NCBI GenBank assembly: GCA_902810745.1
Contig: CADDYW010000023.1
Location: 1-54,665 of the forward strand
Length of the DNA: 54,665 nucleotides
Reading direction: 5' to 3'
From: Chloroflexota bacterium
GTDB lineage: Bacteria > Chloroflexota > UBA6077 > FW602-bin22 > CADDYW01
Shown here: positions 24,439 to 33,662 of the stretch, in pieces
How the letters are laid out: every line of letters begins with the position of its first letter
Position numbering within the stretch: position 1 is the first letter of the stretch
Notes under the pieces: model-generated
What the model was told of the DNA's origin: nothing
The model's input: only the letters and a program-made list of their open reading frames with translations
The model's database searches: none
Position numbers and translations under genes: made by a program

Positions 24439-26817
24439 GTGTCCCTGGCGCTGACACGGTCGCGCTGGCATATCCCGAGCCGCCGCCCGCTCCACCGCCG
24501 CGCCCGACCGATCCGAGACCGCTCCTCCCTGTGGATCGGCGCGATCTGCCTCGCGGGCATCGTCGCGGTTGCCCTTGTCGTTGCCACCGCGACCGCTATC
24601 TGGCTGATAGCCTGGTTCGGTCAGTTCGCGGGTGCGCTCCCGTCGCCAGATCAGCTGACCGCCCGTGCGCCATTCCAGACGACGCCAGTGTACGCGTCCG
24701 ACGGCACGACGGTTCTCTACGAGATCACCGACCCCGAGGGCGGGCGGCGCACGATCGTCAAACTGTCGCAGGTACCCCGCTATCTCATTGAAGCGACGAT
24801 CGCGACGGAGGACGCTGGCTTTTTCTCCAATCCCGGCTTCGAGCTTCGAGCAATCTTTCGGGCGGCCGTCGAGGATCTGTCGCATCAGCAGGTCCTCTCC
24901 GGAGCCAGCACGATCACGCAGCAGGTTGCCCGCAACGTCCTGCTGACGCCGGCCGAGCGCCTGGATCTCAGCGCTCGCCGCAAGGTCAAGGAGATCGTCC
25001 TTGCCTATCAGCTTACCCAGACCTACACCAAGGACGAGATCCTGAGTGTCTATCTGAATGAGATTTACTACGGCCATCGGAGCTACGGCGTCGAAGCGGC
25101 GGCTGAGACGTACTTCGGAAAGTCGGTGTCACAGCTTGACCTAGCCGAGTGCGCGCTCATCGCCAGCCTGCCGTCTGCCCCGGCGTATTACGACCCGTAC
25201 GTGCGCTTGGATGCCGTTAAGGAGCGGCAGCAGTATATCCTGCAGCGCATGGTCGACCAGGGATACATCACCGAGGCACAGGCGCGAGCGGCAGCAAGCG
25301 AGCCGCTGCACCTGGTCGACCACCGCCGAGCCCCCATCGCTCCACACTTCGTGAATTACGTGTCCGACCTCTTACAGACCCGGCTCGGCACCGACCGCCT
25401 CTACCACGGCGGTTACCACGTCGTCACGACCCTCAATGCGCCGTTGCAGAGCCTGGCCGAGCGCGCGGTCAGTGCCCACCCGGAGATCTTCGCGAAGGGA
25501 TCGGGCAATAACGTCGCTGTCGTCGCCCTCGACCCACGCGATGGGCACATCCTGGCAATGGTTGGGAGCGCCAATTACGACGACACCGATATCGCCGGGG
25601 AGGTCAACATGGCACTGGCGCCGCGCGAGTCGAGCGGCGTTCTCAACCCACTGACCTATGCGCTGGCGCTCGAGCGAGGTGAAACGCTGGTATCGCGCGT
25701 CGTCGACGAGCCGCAGACCAGCCTCGACGCGACGGGGACCGATCTCGCAAGCGCCCGATCGGACCAGCACCAGTACCTGGGGCCGGTTACCCTGCGTCAG
25801 GCGATCGGTCTCGGTTTGGGCGCCCCCGCGCTCCATCTGATGACGATTGTCGGCAATCAGAGCTTGATCGACCTGATGACCCGAATCGGTGTGCCGAATT
25901 TCGCCCAGCGCGTAAGCTACGCGTCGAACTTCGCCATCGCGGGCGCGCGCGTCTCACCGCTGGAGGTCGCCCAGGTCTACGCGGCGCTCGCCGACGCGGG
26001 CGTCGCCCACCGTCCCATTGCCATCGAGCGCGTCGTGGATTCGAACGAACGCGTCATCTACCAGGATCAGCCCGAGCAACGTCAGGCACTGCCAGCCGGC
26101 ATCGCCTATCTGGTTAGCAGCGCGCTCGCCGATCCGTCAGTCCGCGCCCCGGAAGCTGAAAATGCGCTCAAGCTGGATCGTCCTGTCGCGGTTCACGTGG
26201 CGACGTCGGATGACCGCCGAGACTCCTGGGCAGCCGGCTACTTCCCGAATCTCGCCGTCGTCGTGTGGGTTGGCAGCACGAATGGACGGCCGCTGGAGGA
26301 TATTCAGGCAGCCCCGGAGATCTGGGGCAGCTTCGTCCGCGAAGCGCTGAAGTTTCTTCCTCCTGCCGACTACACCAGGCCATCGGACGTTGCCGAGATC
26401 TCATTGTGTCAGAACCCGGCCTGCACCAGCAGGCGCAGCGAGATCGTTCTCAAGGGAACCGAGAAGGCCGCCGAGGACGCCAACGCGAACGCGATCGGCA
26501 GGTCACAGGCCGGCGTCACGAGCAGTCAGACGCCCCTGGTCAATCGCGCGCAGACGAATGCGCGACCGCCAGGGCAGATCGTCAGCAGTGGCCTCGTGAC
26601 CGTTCCGGACGTCACTGGAACCACGCTGGATCAGGCGCGGGTGCGCCTGACCGCGGCGGGGCTCACCAACTCGACGATCGTCAAATATGTCTCGGGCGCG
26701 GAGCTCTCAGCGGCGCAGCGCAACATTGCCGTCGGCCAGGTCGTCGCCACGTCTCCCGCGGCAGGTGAACGGACCGCGCCGGGGACAAGCGTCGTACTGA
26801 CCGTTCGACGTAACTGA
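24439..26817 (+). CDS. Class A penicillin-binding protein: intact glycosyltransferase domain, degenerate transpeptidase domain, PASTA tail
   Basis: 792 residues. A basic cytoplasmic N-terminus is followed by one TM helix (about 33-60). The GT51 transglycosylase domain is complete: catalytic Glu124 in IATEDAGFF, GASTITQQVARN (about 154-166), RKVKEIVLAYQL, SVYLNEIYYG. The transpeptidase fold is present but its motifs are lost. The SxxK site (normally PGSTFKP) reads SSGVLNP, with Gly400 and Asn403 for Ser and Lys. SxN reads GLG (459-461). KTGT reads HVAT (586-589). Flanking structure is conserved (LTYALALERGE, LRQAIGLGLGAPALHLM, YFPNLAVVVWVG). One PASTA domain closes the protein (about 717-792; VTVPDVTGTTLDQARVRL). 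It should polymerise glycan strands but not cross-link them. The VanW/PASTA gene follows after 55 bases. Confidence 0.9.
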   Translation: MSLALTRSRWHIPSRRPLHRRARPIRDRSSLWIGAICLAGIVAVALVVATATAIWLIAWFGQFAGALPSPDQLTARAPFQTTPVYASDGTTVLYEITDPEGGRRTIVKLSQVPRYLIEATIATEDAGFFSNPGFELRAIFRAAVEDLSHQQVLSGASTITQQVARNVLLTPAERLDLSARRKVKEIVLAYQLTQTYTKDEILSVYLNEIYYGHRSYGVEAAAETYFGKSVSQLDLAECALIASLPSAPAYYDPYVRLDAVKERQQYILQRMVDQGYITEAQARAAASEPLHLVDHRRAPIAPHFVNYVSDLLQTRLGTDRLYHGGYHVVTTLNAPLQSLAERAVSAHPEIFAKGSGNNVAVVALDPRDGHILAMVGSANYDDTDIAGEVNMALAPRESSGVLNPLTYALALERGETLVSRVVDEPQTSLDATGTDLASARSDQHQYLGPVTLRQAIGLGLGAPALHLMTIVGNQSLIDLMTRIGVPNFAQRVSYASNFAIAGARVSPLEVAQVYAALADAGVAHRPIAIERVVDSNERVIYQDQPEQRQALPAGIAYLVSSALADPSVRAPEAENALKLDRPVAVHVATSDDRRDSWAAGYFPNLAVVVWVGSTNGRPLEDIQAAPEIWGSFVREALKFLPPADYTRPSDVAEISLCQNPACTSRRSEIVLKGTEKAAEDANANAIGRSQAGVTSSQTPLVNRAQTNARPPGQIVSSGLVTVPDVTGTTLDQARVRLTAAGLTNSTIVKYVSGAELSAAQRNIAVGQVVATSPAAGERTAPGTSVVLTVRRN

Positions 26818-26872
26818 GGAACGTATCGCGTGGTATCGGGTCTCACAGCGATGCCCACGCGGGAGAAAACCG

Positions 26873-28279
26873 ATGCGGGATCACGGAGGACCAGGCGATC
26901 GCTGGTCCACGATCTATCAGACGGCAGTCCTGGGTATCAGCGCCCTGGTGATCATCCTCACGTGGGTACTTGCGACTCGTCTCTTCGAGTCGTCGATTGG
27001 TCGACCGGGTGGCGTGGCGCTTGGCCTCGAGGCGCTCGGGCAGGTACTCGGCGCAGCTGCTCCTCACGGCCCGGCTGCCGAGGATCTTCCCGGCCTGGTC
27101 GGGACACCCACGCCGTTGGCCGGGCCGCCTGACACGCCCACGCTGATTCCGACGTTCAGCCCAACGCCGGTCGAGCAAGCCACGCCGACGCCCACGCCGG
27201 ATACACGCTTCTACGACCCGGCCCGTGCGAAAACACTTCTCGCCGAGGCGCAGACCAGCTTCGGAAACGAGTCGAACGACTTCGTCGCGAATGTGAGCCT
27301 CGCGGCTCAGCGGATCAACGGTCGGCGCATCGCTCCGGATGCGACCTTCTCCTTCGACAGCACCGCTGGCCCGTTCACGACCGAGAACGGCTATCGCGCG
27401 GTAAGCCCGATCACCGGAAAGCCCGCGAATGGTGTCCCAACGATCGAAGGGGGAATCACCCAGGTCTCGACGACGCTGTTCCAGGCAGCGTTCTGGTCCG
27501 GGCTCAAAATCGTCGAGCGACACACGCATCCGTACTGGCTCGATCGACTGAACGCCGGCTCGACCGCGCAGCGCGGTCTCGACGCCTATGTCGCGTACCC
27601 GTCGGATGATCTACGGATTCAGAACACGACCGGTGATTGGATTCGCATCGACGCCAGCGTCCAGTCGGGTAGCGTGAGCGTCTCGATCTATGGAGCAGAC
27701 CCCGGTTGGAGTGTCAATCCAGACGTGGGGTCGCCGAGCCATCTCGTCCAGCCAAATCCAACCCAGACAGTGCGGACCGACCCGAGTCTGCCGCCCGGGC
27801 AGCAATTCACGGTTTTCCGCGGGGCGGCTGGCTTCGACGTCATGGTACAGCGCGAAGTCACGCGAGAGGATCAAACCCTCGATCGGTACGGTGTTGACGA
27901 GCGCTACCAGCCGATGCCGGCCATCGTGGTGGTGGGTGCCTCACCGACGCCCACGCCGGTTCCCCAGCCTGAGCATCCCGTGATACCCGGCATCGGTCAG
28001 GGGCCAACACACCTCGCCGGACTGGATCCAAACGCCTTCGTGCTTCCGGACGGTCGCATCCGTACCCCGGATCTGATCGATCTGCCCGAGGACGAAGCGC
28101 AGCGAGTGATCACGGCCGTGGGACTGCAGACGACCTACGTCAACTACCAGGGGCCGGGCGACATACCACCCGCGGCACTGAACAGCGTTCCCGTGGGGCA
28201 CGTCCTCAGCCAGATCCCGCAGCCGGGGACAGCAGTGCCTCGGGGCACGACCGTCTTCATCGCGGTTAGAAAGGCGTAA
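26873..28279 (+). CDS. VanW-domain membrane protein with C-terminal PASTA domain
   Basis: 468 residues; one N-terminal TM helix (TAVLGISALVIILTWVLAT), a Pro/Thr-rich stalk (about 75-115), then a VanW domain: NVSLAAQRINGRRIAPDATF, FTTENGYRAVSPITG, EGGITQVSTTLFQAAFWSGL, IVERHTHPYW. In VanW proteins the central motif is usually GGGxCQxSTTL; here Thr196 replaces that Cys. A second Pro-rich spacer leads to a PASTA domain (about 395-468; TPDLIDLPEDEAQRVITAVG, PQPGTAVPRGTTVFIAV). VanW is found in vancomycin-resistance loci and in many wall-associated proteins, but its activity is not established. Shared PASTA tails and adjacency suggest it works with the upstream PBP at the wall. Confidence 0.88.
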   Translation: MRDHGGPGDRWSTIYQTAVLGISALVIILTWVLATRLFESSIGRPGGVALGLEALGQVLGAAAPHGPAAEDLPGLVGTPTPLAGPPDTPTLIPTFSPTPVEQATPTPTPDTRFYDPARAKTLLAEAQTSFGNESNDFVANVSLAAQRINGRRIAPDATFSFDSTAGPFTTENGYRAVSPITGKPANGVPTIEGGITQVSTTLFQAAFWSGLKIVERHTHPYWLDRLNAGSTAQRGLDAYVAYPSDDLRIQNTTGDWIRIDASVQSGSVSVSIYGADPGWSVNPDVGSPSHLVQPNPTQTVRTDPSLPPGQQFTVFRGAAGFDVMVQREVTREDQTLDRYGVDERYQPMPAIVVVGASPTPTPVPQPEHPVIPGIGQGPTHLAGLDPNAFVLPDGRIRTPDLIDLPEDEAQRVITAVGLQTTYVNYQGPGDIPPAALNSVPVGHVLSQIPQPGTAVPRGTTVFIAVRKA

Positions 28280-28306
28280 AAGCGTGGTGGGTATCGGGGA
28301 GACGAC

Positions 28307-28380
28307 TGGAGCGGGATAGCGGATTCGAACCGCCACGCCAACCTTGGAAGGGTCGTATGCTACCGTTACATCAATCCCGC
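28307..28380 (-). tRNA. tRNA-Gly (anticodon TCC)
   Basis: On the minus strand the sequence folds as a cloverleaf: acceptor GCGGGAT paired with ATCCCGC, a short D-arm (TGTAACGGTAGCA), an anticodon loop CTTCCAA with anticodon TCC closed by GACC/GGTT, and a T-arm GTGGCGGTTCGAATCCGCTA. The discriminator is T, as is usual for bacterial tRNA-Gly, and CCA is encoded at the 3' end (28307-28309 on this strand). Length 74 including CCA. Confidence 0.96.
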
Positions 28381-28392
28381 GAATCAACCGGA

Positions 28393-28421
28393 ATTATAGC
28401 ACAGCCAGGGTAGCCAAGCAA
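28393..28421 (-). promoter_or_regulatory. Promoter of the tRNA-Gly gene
   Basis: On the minus strand TGCTATAAT (28393-28401) places an exact TATAAT about 13 bases before the tRNA 5' end. TTGCTT (28416-28421) at a 17-base spacing is a partial -35. The distance fits a stable-RNA promoter. Confidence 0.65.
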
Positions 28422-28424
28422 CGC

Positions 28425-29090
28425 ATGCCGGAACCACCGACTCTGCACGAGTTCCGCTCGGCCACGATTCAGACCTTTCTCGATGAGCTCGCCTCGAGCG
28501 CCCCGACTCCTGGCGGCGGTGCAGCAACCGCGCTGGTCGGAGCAATGAGCGCGGCGCTGGTCTCGATGGTCTGCAATCTGACCATCGGACGCCCGCGTTA
28601 CGCCCACGCCGAGACCGCCATGAGACAGATCCTGGCCCGAAGCGAGGAGATTCGTCAGAATCTCGCCGCTCTCGCCGAAGCGGACGCGGCGGCCTACGCC
28701 GACGTGGCCGCTGCCTATCGACTCCCGCGCGCGAGCGAGACCGAGAAGGCTGCCCGTGCTGACGCGATTCAGCACGCGCTGATCCGTGCCGCCGGTCCAC
28801 CACTCGCGGTCATGAAGGAGTGTCGCTCGCTCGTACCCTTGTGTCTCCAGGTCGCCGCGCACGGCAATGCCACGGTCGTTAGCGACGCCGGGGTCGCCGC
28901 CGAGCTCGCCGCGGCGAGCGTCCGCGCCTCGATTCTCAACGTTCGCATCAATCTTGCCGAGATCAGGGATGCCCAGTTCGTCGCGCAGACCGAGAAGGAG
29001 ATCGCGTCAGCCGAAGACGGCCTCGAGGAGGAGCTGGACCGCACCATCGGGATCGTCCGTGCCAAGCTTGCCCCGAAGGCGATGCAATGA
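28425..29090 (+). CDS. fchA: Methenyltetrahydrofolate cyclohydrolase / FTCD C-terminal family protein (FchA-like)
   Basis: 221 residues from the ATG at 28425, chosen because earlier in-frame starts lie inside the tRNA gene. It is all-helical and matches the cyclodeaminase/cyclohydrolase family (PF04961): TIQTFLDELASSAPTPGGGA at the N-terminus, ALVSMVCNLTIGRPRY, AGPPLAVMKECRSLVPL, and GNATVVSDAGVAAELAAASV with NVRINLAEI. Stand-alone members (FchA) convert 5,10-methenyl-THF to 10-formyl-THF; fused ones deaminate formimino-THF. Length is normal for FchA. Its stop overlaps the folD ATG (ATGA), so both proteins should be made together. This matters because the FolD here lacks the catalytic Lys for the same reaction. 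Confidence 0.88.
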   Translation: MPEPPTLHEFRSATIQTFLDELASSAPTPGGGAATALVGAMSAALVSMVCNLTIGRPRYAHAETAMRQILARSEEIRQNLAALAEADAAAYADVAAAYRLPRASETEKAARADAIQHALIRAAGPPLAVMKECRSLVPLCLQVAAHGNATVVSDAGVAAELAAASVRASILNVRINLAEIRDAQFVAQTEKEIASAEDGLEEELDRTIGIVRAKLAPKAMQ

Positions 29091-29947
29091 CCGCCCGCAT
29101 TCTCGACGGCCGCGCGATCGCGCGGCAGATCACCGACGAGATCAGCGCCGAGGTTCGCGCCTACCTCGCGGCAGGCCGCCCACAGCCGATGCTTGCCGTC
29201 GTCCGCCTTGGTCAGGAGCCATCGTCGGTCCGCTACGCCCGTCAGATCGAGAAGGTATTTCTGGGCGCGGGGATGGGCTTTCGGCTGGAAGCGCTACCCG
29301 AAACCGCGACGAATGACGAGCTTCTCCGCGTTCTGGTCGATCTGGGCACCGACCAGACCGTGCACGGGATCCTGCTTCAGCTTCCTTTGCCGCCCCAGAT
29401 CTCGCGCGACCTCGTGGTCGACAGCATCATCCCGGCAAAAGACGTCGACGGGATCACTGCGCTGAATCAGGGGCATCTCTTTGCTGGCCGCGGACACTAC
29501 TACGCGCCCGCGACCCCCCTTGGTGGCATCGAGCTCTTGCGTCGCTCGGCGATTGGAATCGCGGGCAAGCACGCCGTCGTGGTCGGACGCAGCGAGATCG
29601 TGGGCCGCCCGCTAGCACTACTACTGCTGCGCGAAAATGCGACAGTCACGATCTGCCACTCGCGCACCCCCGAGCTGGCCAGCTACACGCGGCAGGCTGA
29701 TATCCTCGCCGTGGCGGTGGGTCGGGCCGGGTTGATCACGGGGGATATGGTCGCCCAGGGCGCCGTCGTGGTCGACTTCGGCGTGAACGTGATCGACGGG
29801 CGGCTGCTCGGCGACGTCGACTTTGACAGCGTCGCCGCGGTCGCCGGTGCGATCACTCCGGTACCGGGCGGTACCGGACCGATGACCAATGCCATGCTCC
29901 TGGCAAACACCCTCGCCGCGGCCCGATTCCAGGAAGCATCGCGGTAG
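29087..29947 (+). CDS. folD: FolD methylene-THF dehydrogenase lacking the cyclohydrolase Lys
   Basis: 286 residues, starting at the ATG that overlaps fchA. FolD motifs: GQEPSSVRYARQIEK (43-56), ILLQLPLP (95-102), PAKDVDG (116-122), GKHAVVVGRSEIVGRPLALL (NADP site), CHSRTP, GAITPVPGGTGPMT. Aligned without gaps to E. coli FolD, Tyr50, Gln98 and Asp121 are kept but Lys54, the general base of the cyclohydrolase reaction in the bifunctional enzyme, is Ile54 (ATC at 29246-29248). The enzyme probably keeps the NADP-dependent dehydrogenase and has lost or reduced the cyclohydrolase step, which the adjacent FchA can supply. The 50 bases to the convergent mfd end hold no terminator that I can see. Confidence 0.93.
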   Translation: MTARILDGRAIARQITDEISAEVRAYLAAGRPQPMLAVVRLGQEPSSVRYARQIEKVFLGAGMGFRLEALPETATNDELLRVLVDLGTDQTVHGILLQLPLPPQISRDLVVDSIIPAKDVDGITALNQGHLFAGRGHYYAPATPLGGIELLRRSAIGIAGKHAVVVGRSEIVGRPLALLLLRENATVTICHSRTPELASYTRQADILAVAVGRAGLITGDMVAQGAVVVDFGVNVIDGRLLGDVDFDSVAAVAGAITPVPGGTGPMTNAMLLANTLAAARFQEASR

Positions 29948-29997
29948 ATCTACTGCCCATTGACCTGCCCTACCGCGCGGCCCGATACTCCAGATCC

Positions 29998-32900
29998 TCA
30001 CTCGACCGCCGACAGATGCGGCGCCGATCGTTCGCTGACCGTGACCTGGCCATCCACGTCGCCGGCCAGATCCACCACATCCTGGAGAACGCCAAGCCAG
30101 TTAGCGCCCGCGTGCGCTCTGCTCAGGCGCATCTGCGAGCGGCCGATCGCGAGCGCCGGTCCAAAGCGACGCCGCAGCCGGTCCACGTTGCCAGGCACGG
30201 CACCAGCGAACTGGAGGATGATCTGATCGCCGTCGGCGCTGATCGCGCTGATGCCTGCCTTCATCGCCAGCGCCTTGAGCTGTACGAGGTAGATGAGATT
30301 CAGTGCTGGCTCGGGAAGCTCGCCAAAGCGATCGCGCAGCTCCTGCATCAGATCCGCAACTGCCGACGGATCGGTCAGGCTGGCCATACGAGTGTACAGG
30401 TTCAGGCGTGCCTGCTCGTCTTCGACGTAGCTCGACGGTAGATAAGCATCCAGCGGCAGATCCACGGTGATCGACGGCGGTCGCTCGACGGTCTCCCCGC
30501 GCAGTGTCTTGACCGCCTCGGCGAGAAGCTGAGTGTACAGATGGAAGCCGACCGCCGCGACGTGGCCGTGCTGCTCGGCCCCGAGAAGATTGCCCGCGCC
30601 GCGGATCTCCAGATCCTTCATCGCGATGCGGTAGCCCGCGCCCAGGTCCGTCGCCTCCATGATCGTACGCAGTCGCCTTTCGGCAACCTCGGTCATCTGC
30701 CGATTTCTGGGCGTCAGGAAATACGCGTACGCACGGTTCGCGCCTCGCCCGACGCGGCCGCGCAACTGATACAGCTGCGCCAGCCCAAAGTGATCCGCCT
30801 GGTTGACGATGATCGTATTGACGTTCGGGATGTCCAATCCGGATTCGATGATCGTGCTACACACGAGCACGTCGTAGCGGCCCGCCGCGAAGTCGAGCAT
30901 CACCTTTTCAAGATGCTCCTCCGGCATCTGCCCGTGCCCCACGACGATGCTGACCTCGGGAACCAGCGTGCCAAGGTGATGGGCCATCTGGTAGATCGTC
31001 TGAACCCGATTGTGAACGAAGTAGACCTGGCCTCCGCGATCGATCTCACGCAGAATCACCTCGCGGATGAGAGTATCGTCATACTCCGTCACGGTGGTGC
31101 GTATCGGGAGCCGATCCTCGGGCGGCGTCTCCATCGTGCTCAGATCGCGCACCCCGACGAGCGCCATGTGCAGTGTCCGGGGGATTGGCGTCGCCGAGAG
31201 CGTCAGAACGTCGACCTCGGTGCGGAGCTTCTTCAGATGCTCCTTGTGGAGTACGCCGAAACGCTGCTCCTCGTCGATGATGACGAGCCCGAGATTCTTG
31301 AACGTGACGTCCTTCTGAAGGAGACGATGCGTCCCGATGCAGATGTCGATATACCCGCTCGCCAGTCCGTCGATGATCTGCCTCTGCTCCTTCTCCGAGC
31401 GGAAGCGCGACAGCATCTCGACCTTGATCGGGAACGCCTGCAGCCGCTCGCGAAAGGTGTTGAAATGCTGCTGGGCCAGGACAGTGGTCGGGACGAGCAT
31501 CGCAACCTGTCGTCCGTTATCGACGGCCTTGAACGCGGCGCGGAGGGCCACTTCAGTCTTGCCGTAGCCAACGTCACCGCAGATGAGCCGGTCCATCGGC
31601 CGGTCCCGCTCCATGTCCGCTTTGACCTCGGCTATGGCTCGGATCTGATCGGGGGTCTCGACGTAGGGGAAGGCATCCTCCATCTCCGCCTGCCAGACCG
31701 TATCCGGGCCGCAGGCGTGGCCGCTCGTGACCTGCCGGGCAGCGTAGAGCCGAAGAAGCTCGCCCGCTAGCTCGCGAACCGCGGCCTTGACCCGCGACCG
31801 CGTCCGGAGCCAGTCCGACGTCCCGAGTCGATGCAGCGTGGGTGGGTGATCGCCAACTCCGACGTATCGACTGACCCGATCGGTCTGGTCGGACGGGACG
31901 TATAACCGATCACCCGCCGCGTACTCGAGCACGAGATACTCGCGTTCGCCCTGCTCGGCTCCGGTGACGCCACCGCTGGCCATGCGGATCATCTGCACGA
32001 ATCGCCCAACGCCGTGATCAATGTGCACCACGTAGTCGCCTGGTGCAAGGTCACTCAGAAACGCGTCGCGACTGGGACGGCGCGCCGGGGCCGCGCGCGT
32101 GGGCTTCGTCCAGCCAAATAGCTCCCGATCGGTCAGAACCGCCAATCCGCCGTTCGCTCCCGCGGCGAGCAGGAAACCCTCGGCTAGCTGCCCGTGGACC
32201 AGCACGAGCGCCCCCGCCTCGGGTAGATCCGAGACACTCTCGAGAACGGCGGCAGGCATTCCTTCCTCGGCCAGAAGCTCGGCAAGCCGCCCGGACTGCT
32301 GACTGACCAGGAGCGTTGTGACTCGGGTCTGCCGCCAGTGAGCGACGTCGTCAAGCGCCGCGCGTAGCTGCCCCGCGTAGCTGGGAACCGGGTGAAAATC
32401 GGTCATGCGCCCCACGTGGTCGTTACCGGCTCCAGGGCGATCGCCCTCGACATCCTGCCAGCTCCAGGACAGCTGTGACACGTGCTCCAGCCGCGCCTCC
32501 AGCTCTGGCCAGTCGAAGTACGCTTTCCTGAAGCCGGCCGCGAGCTCCCCACGATCGATCAGCTCGGCGCGCAACTCCTCGGACTGCCGGACCAGATCGT
32601 CGGCCGCCGCCGCGACCGCCGATGGCTCATCGACGACGACAACTCCGTCCGGCGCAAGATAATCCAGCACGCTGTGCGTGCTGAGGTACGGCGCGTAGAA
32701 CTCGAGCCCATCGAACACGACGCCATCGCGCAGGCGTTCCAGATCCCGCTCCCACTGGGCGCGGCTGGGATCGCTCAGATTCGCGACGTCTACCGCTCGA
32801 AGCAGTTCGACGCTTTCCGCCGTCGGGAGGGGAACCTCGCGCGACGGCGAGATGGAGAGCTCGTCAACGGCGGTCCGTGATCGCTGAGAACTGGGATCGA

Positions 32901-33564
32901 ACTGACGGATCGTCTCCACGTCGTCGCCGAAGAACTCGATCCGCAGCGGTAGCTCCGCATCGATCGGAAAGACGTCGACGATGCCACCACGACGACTGAA
33001 TGTACCGGCGTATTCGACAAGTGGCTCGGCCGCGTATCCGAGCTTCAGCAGCCTGCCAACGAGATCATCCGGGCGAATCCGATCGCCCGGGCGCACCGAG
33101 AGGCTAAGGGCTCGAAACTGATCCGGAGGCATCACCGACCGCATCAGCGCGCGTACTGATGCGATAACCATCGCGCGCCGCTGTCCCGATGCGAGGAGAC
33201 CCAGGGCGCGAAGACGGTCCTGGACGGTGCTGGGATGCGACGGAAGCCGCTCGTAGAAGAGCGGCTCGGGAGCAGGCAGCAGCGCCACCTGCTCCGGGTA
33301 TCTTGCCCACGCCGGTACCTGCTGCGTGATCTCGCGCGCCCGCTGCTCGGAGGAGACGATGACGAATAACGGTCGGCCGAGGTCCCGCTGCAGACCTGCC
33401 AGAACCATCGGCTTCGCCGGCTCGAGTAACGATGCCGAGACCACGACGCGAGACGACTGCCGATCAGATGCCTCGCGCGGGGACTGGCCTCGCGTGAGAC
33501 TGGCGATGATCCGTTCATACGCCCGACGCCCGCTCACCAGGTCAAGCAGACTGGATAGGTTCAT
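29998..33564 (-). CDS. mfd: Transcription-repair coupling factor Mfd
   Basis: 1188 residues from the ATG at 33564, which has AGGAG upstream; the frame stays open to an ATG at 33699 but that part looks like leader. The N-terminal UvrB-like region (about 1-330) includes LPAPEPLFYERLPSHPSTVQ and FSRRGGIVDVFPIDAELPL. The RNA-polymerase-interaction domain is at about 495-570 (APGDYVVHIDHGVGRFVQM). The helicase/translocase follows: ICGDVGYGKTEVALRAAF (about 661, Walker A), DEEQRFGVLHKE (about 763), LSATPIPRTLHMAL, GRVGRGANRAYAYF. The C-terminal TRCF domain ends the protein. It displaces stalled RNA polymerase at lesions and recruits UvrA. Length is normal. A structured leader precedes it. Confidence 0.97.
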   Translation of the reverse strand: MNLSSLLDLVSGRRAYERIIASLTRGQSPREASDRQSSRVVVSASLLEPAKPMVLAGLQRDLGRPLFVIVSSEQRAREITQQVPAWARYPEQVALLPAPEPLFYERLPSHPSTVQDRLRALGLLASGQRRAMVIASVRALMRSVMPPDQFRALSLSVRPGDRIRPDDLVGRLLKLGYAAEPLVEYAGTFSRRGGIVDVFPIDAELPLRIEFFGDDVETIRQFDPSSQRSRTAVDELSISPSREVPLPTAESVELLRAVDVANLSDPSRAQWERDLERLRDGVVFDGLEFYAPYLSTHSVLDYLAPDGVVVVDEPSAVAAAADDLVRQSEELRAELIDRGELAAGFRKAYFDWPELEARLEHVSQLSWSWQDVEGDRPGAGNDHVGRMTDFHPVPSYAGQLRAALDDVAHWRQTRVTTLLVSQQSGRLAELLAEEGMPAAVLESVSDLPEAGALVLVHGQLAEGFLLAAGANGGLAVLTDRELFGWTKPTRAAPARRPSRDAFLSDLAPGDYVVHIDHGVGRFVQMIRMASGGVTGAEQGEREYLVLEYAAGDRLYVPSDQTDRVSRYVGVGDHPPTLHRLGTSDWLRTRSRVKAAVRELAGELLRLYAARQVTSGHACGPDTVWQAEMEDAFPYVETPDQIRAIAEVKADMERDRPMDRLICGDVGYGKTEVALRAAFKAVDNGRQVAMLVPTTVLAQQHFNTFRERLQAFPIKVEMLSRFRSEKEQRQIIDGLASGYIDICIGTHRLLQKDVTFKNLGLVIIDEEQRFGVLHKEHLKKLRTEVDVLTLSATPIPRTLHMALVGVRDLSTMETPPEDRLPIRTTVTEYDDTLIREVILREIDRGGQVYFVHNRVQTIYQMAHHLGTLVPEVSIVVGHGQMPEEHLEKVMLDFAAGRYDVLVCSTIIESGLDIPNVNTIIVNQADHFGLAQLYQLRGRVGRGANRAYAYFLTPRNRQMTEVAERRLRTIMEATDLGAGYRIAMKDLEIRGAGNLLGAEQHGHVAAVGFHLYTQLLAEAVKTLRGETVERPPSITVDLPLDAYLPSSYVEDEQARLNLYTRMASLTDPSAVADLMQELRDRFGELPEPALNLIYLVQLKALAMKAGISAISADGDQIILQFAGAVPGNVDRLRRRFGPALAIGRSQMRLSRAHAGANWLGVLQDVVDLAGDVDGQVTVSERSAPHLSAVE

Positions 33565-33662
33565 TCCGCTCCTGACGCTCTGTTTCACCAGTGGTAGACA
33601 CGGGTACACGTCACGTGACGCTTCGGGGACACCAGACCACTGGACGACTCCAAACACCAAAA

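Noticed and set aside
30541..31770. Plus-strand frame of 409 codons opposite mfd
   Set aside because: Covers the helicase domain of mfd in antisense; no recognisable protein features.
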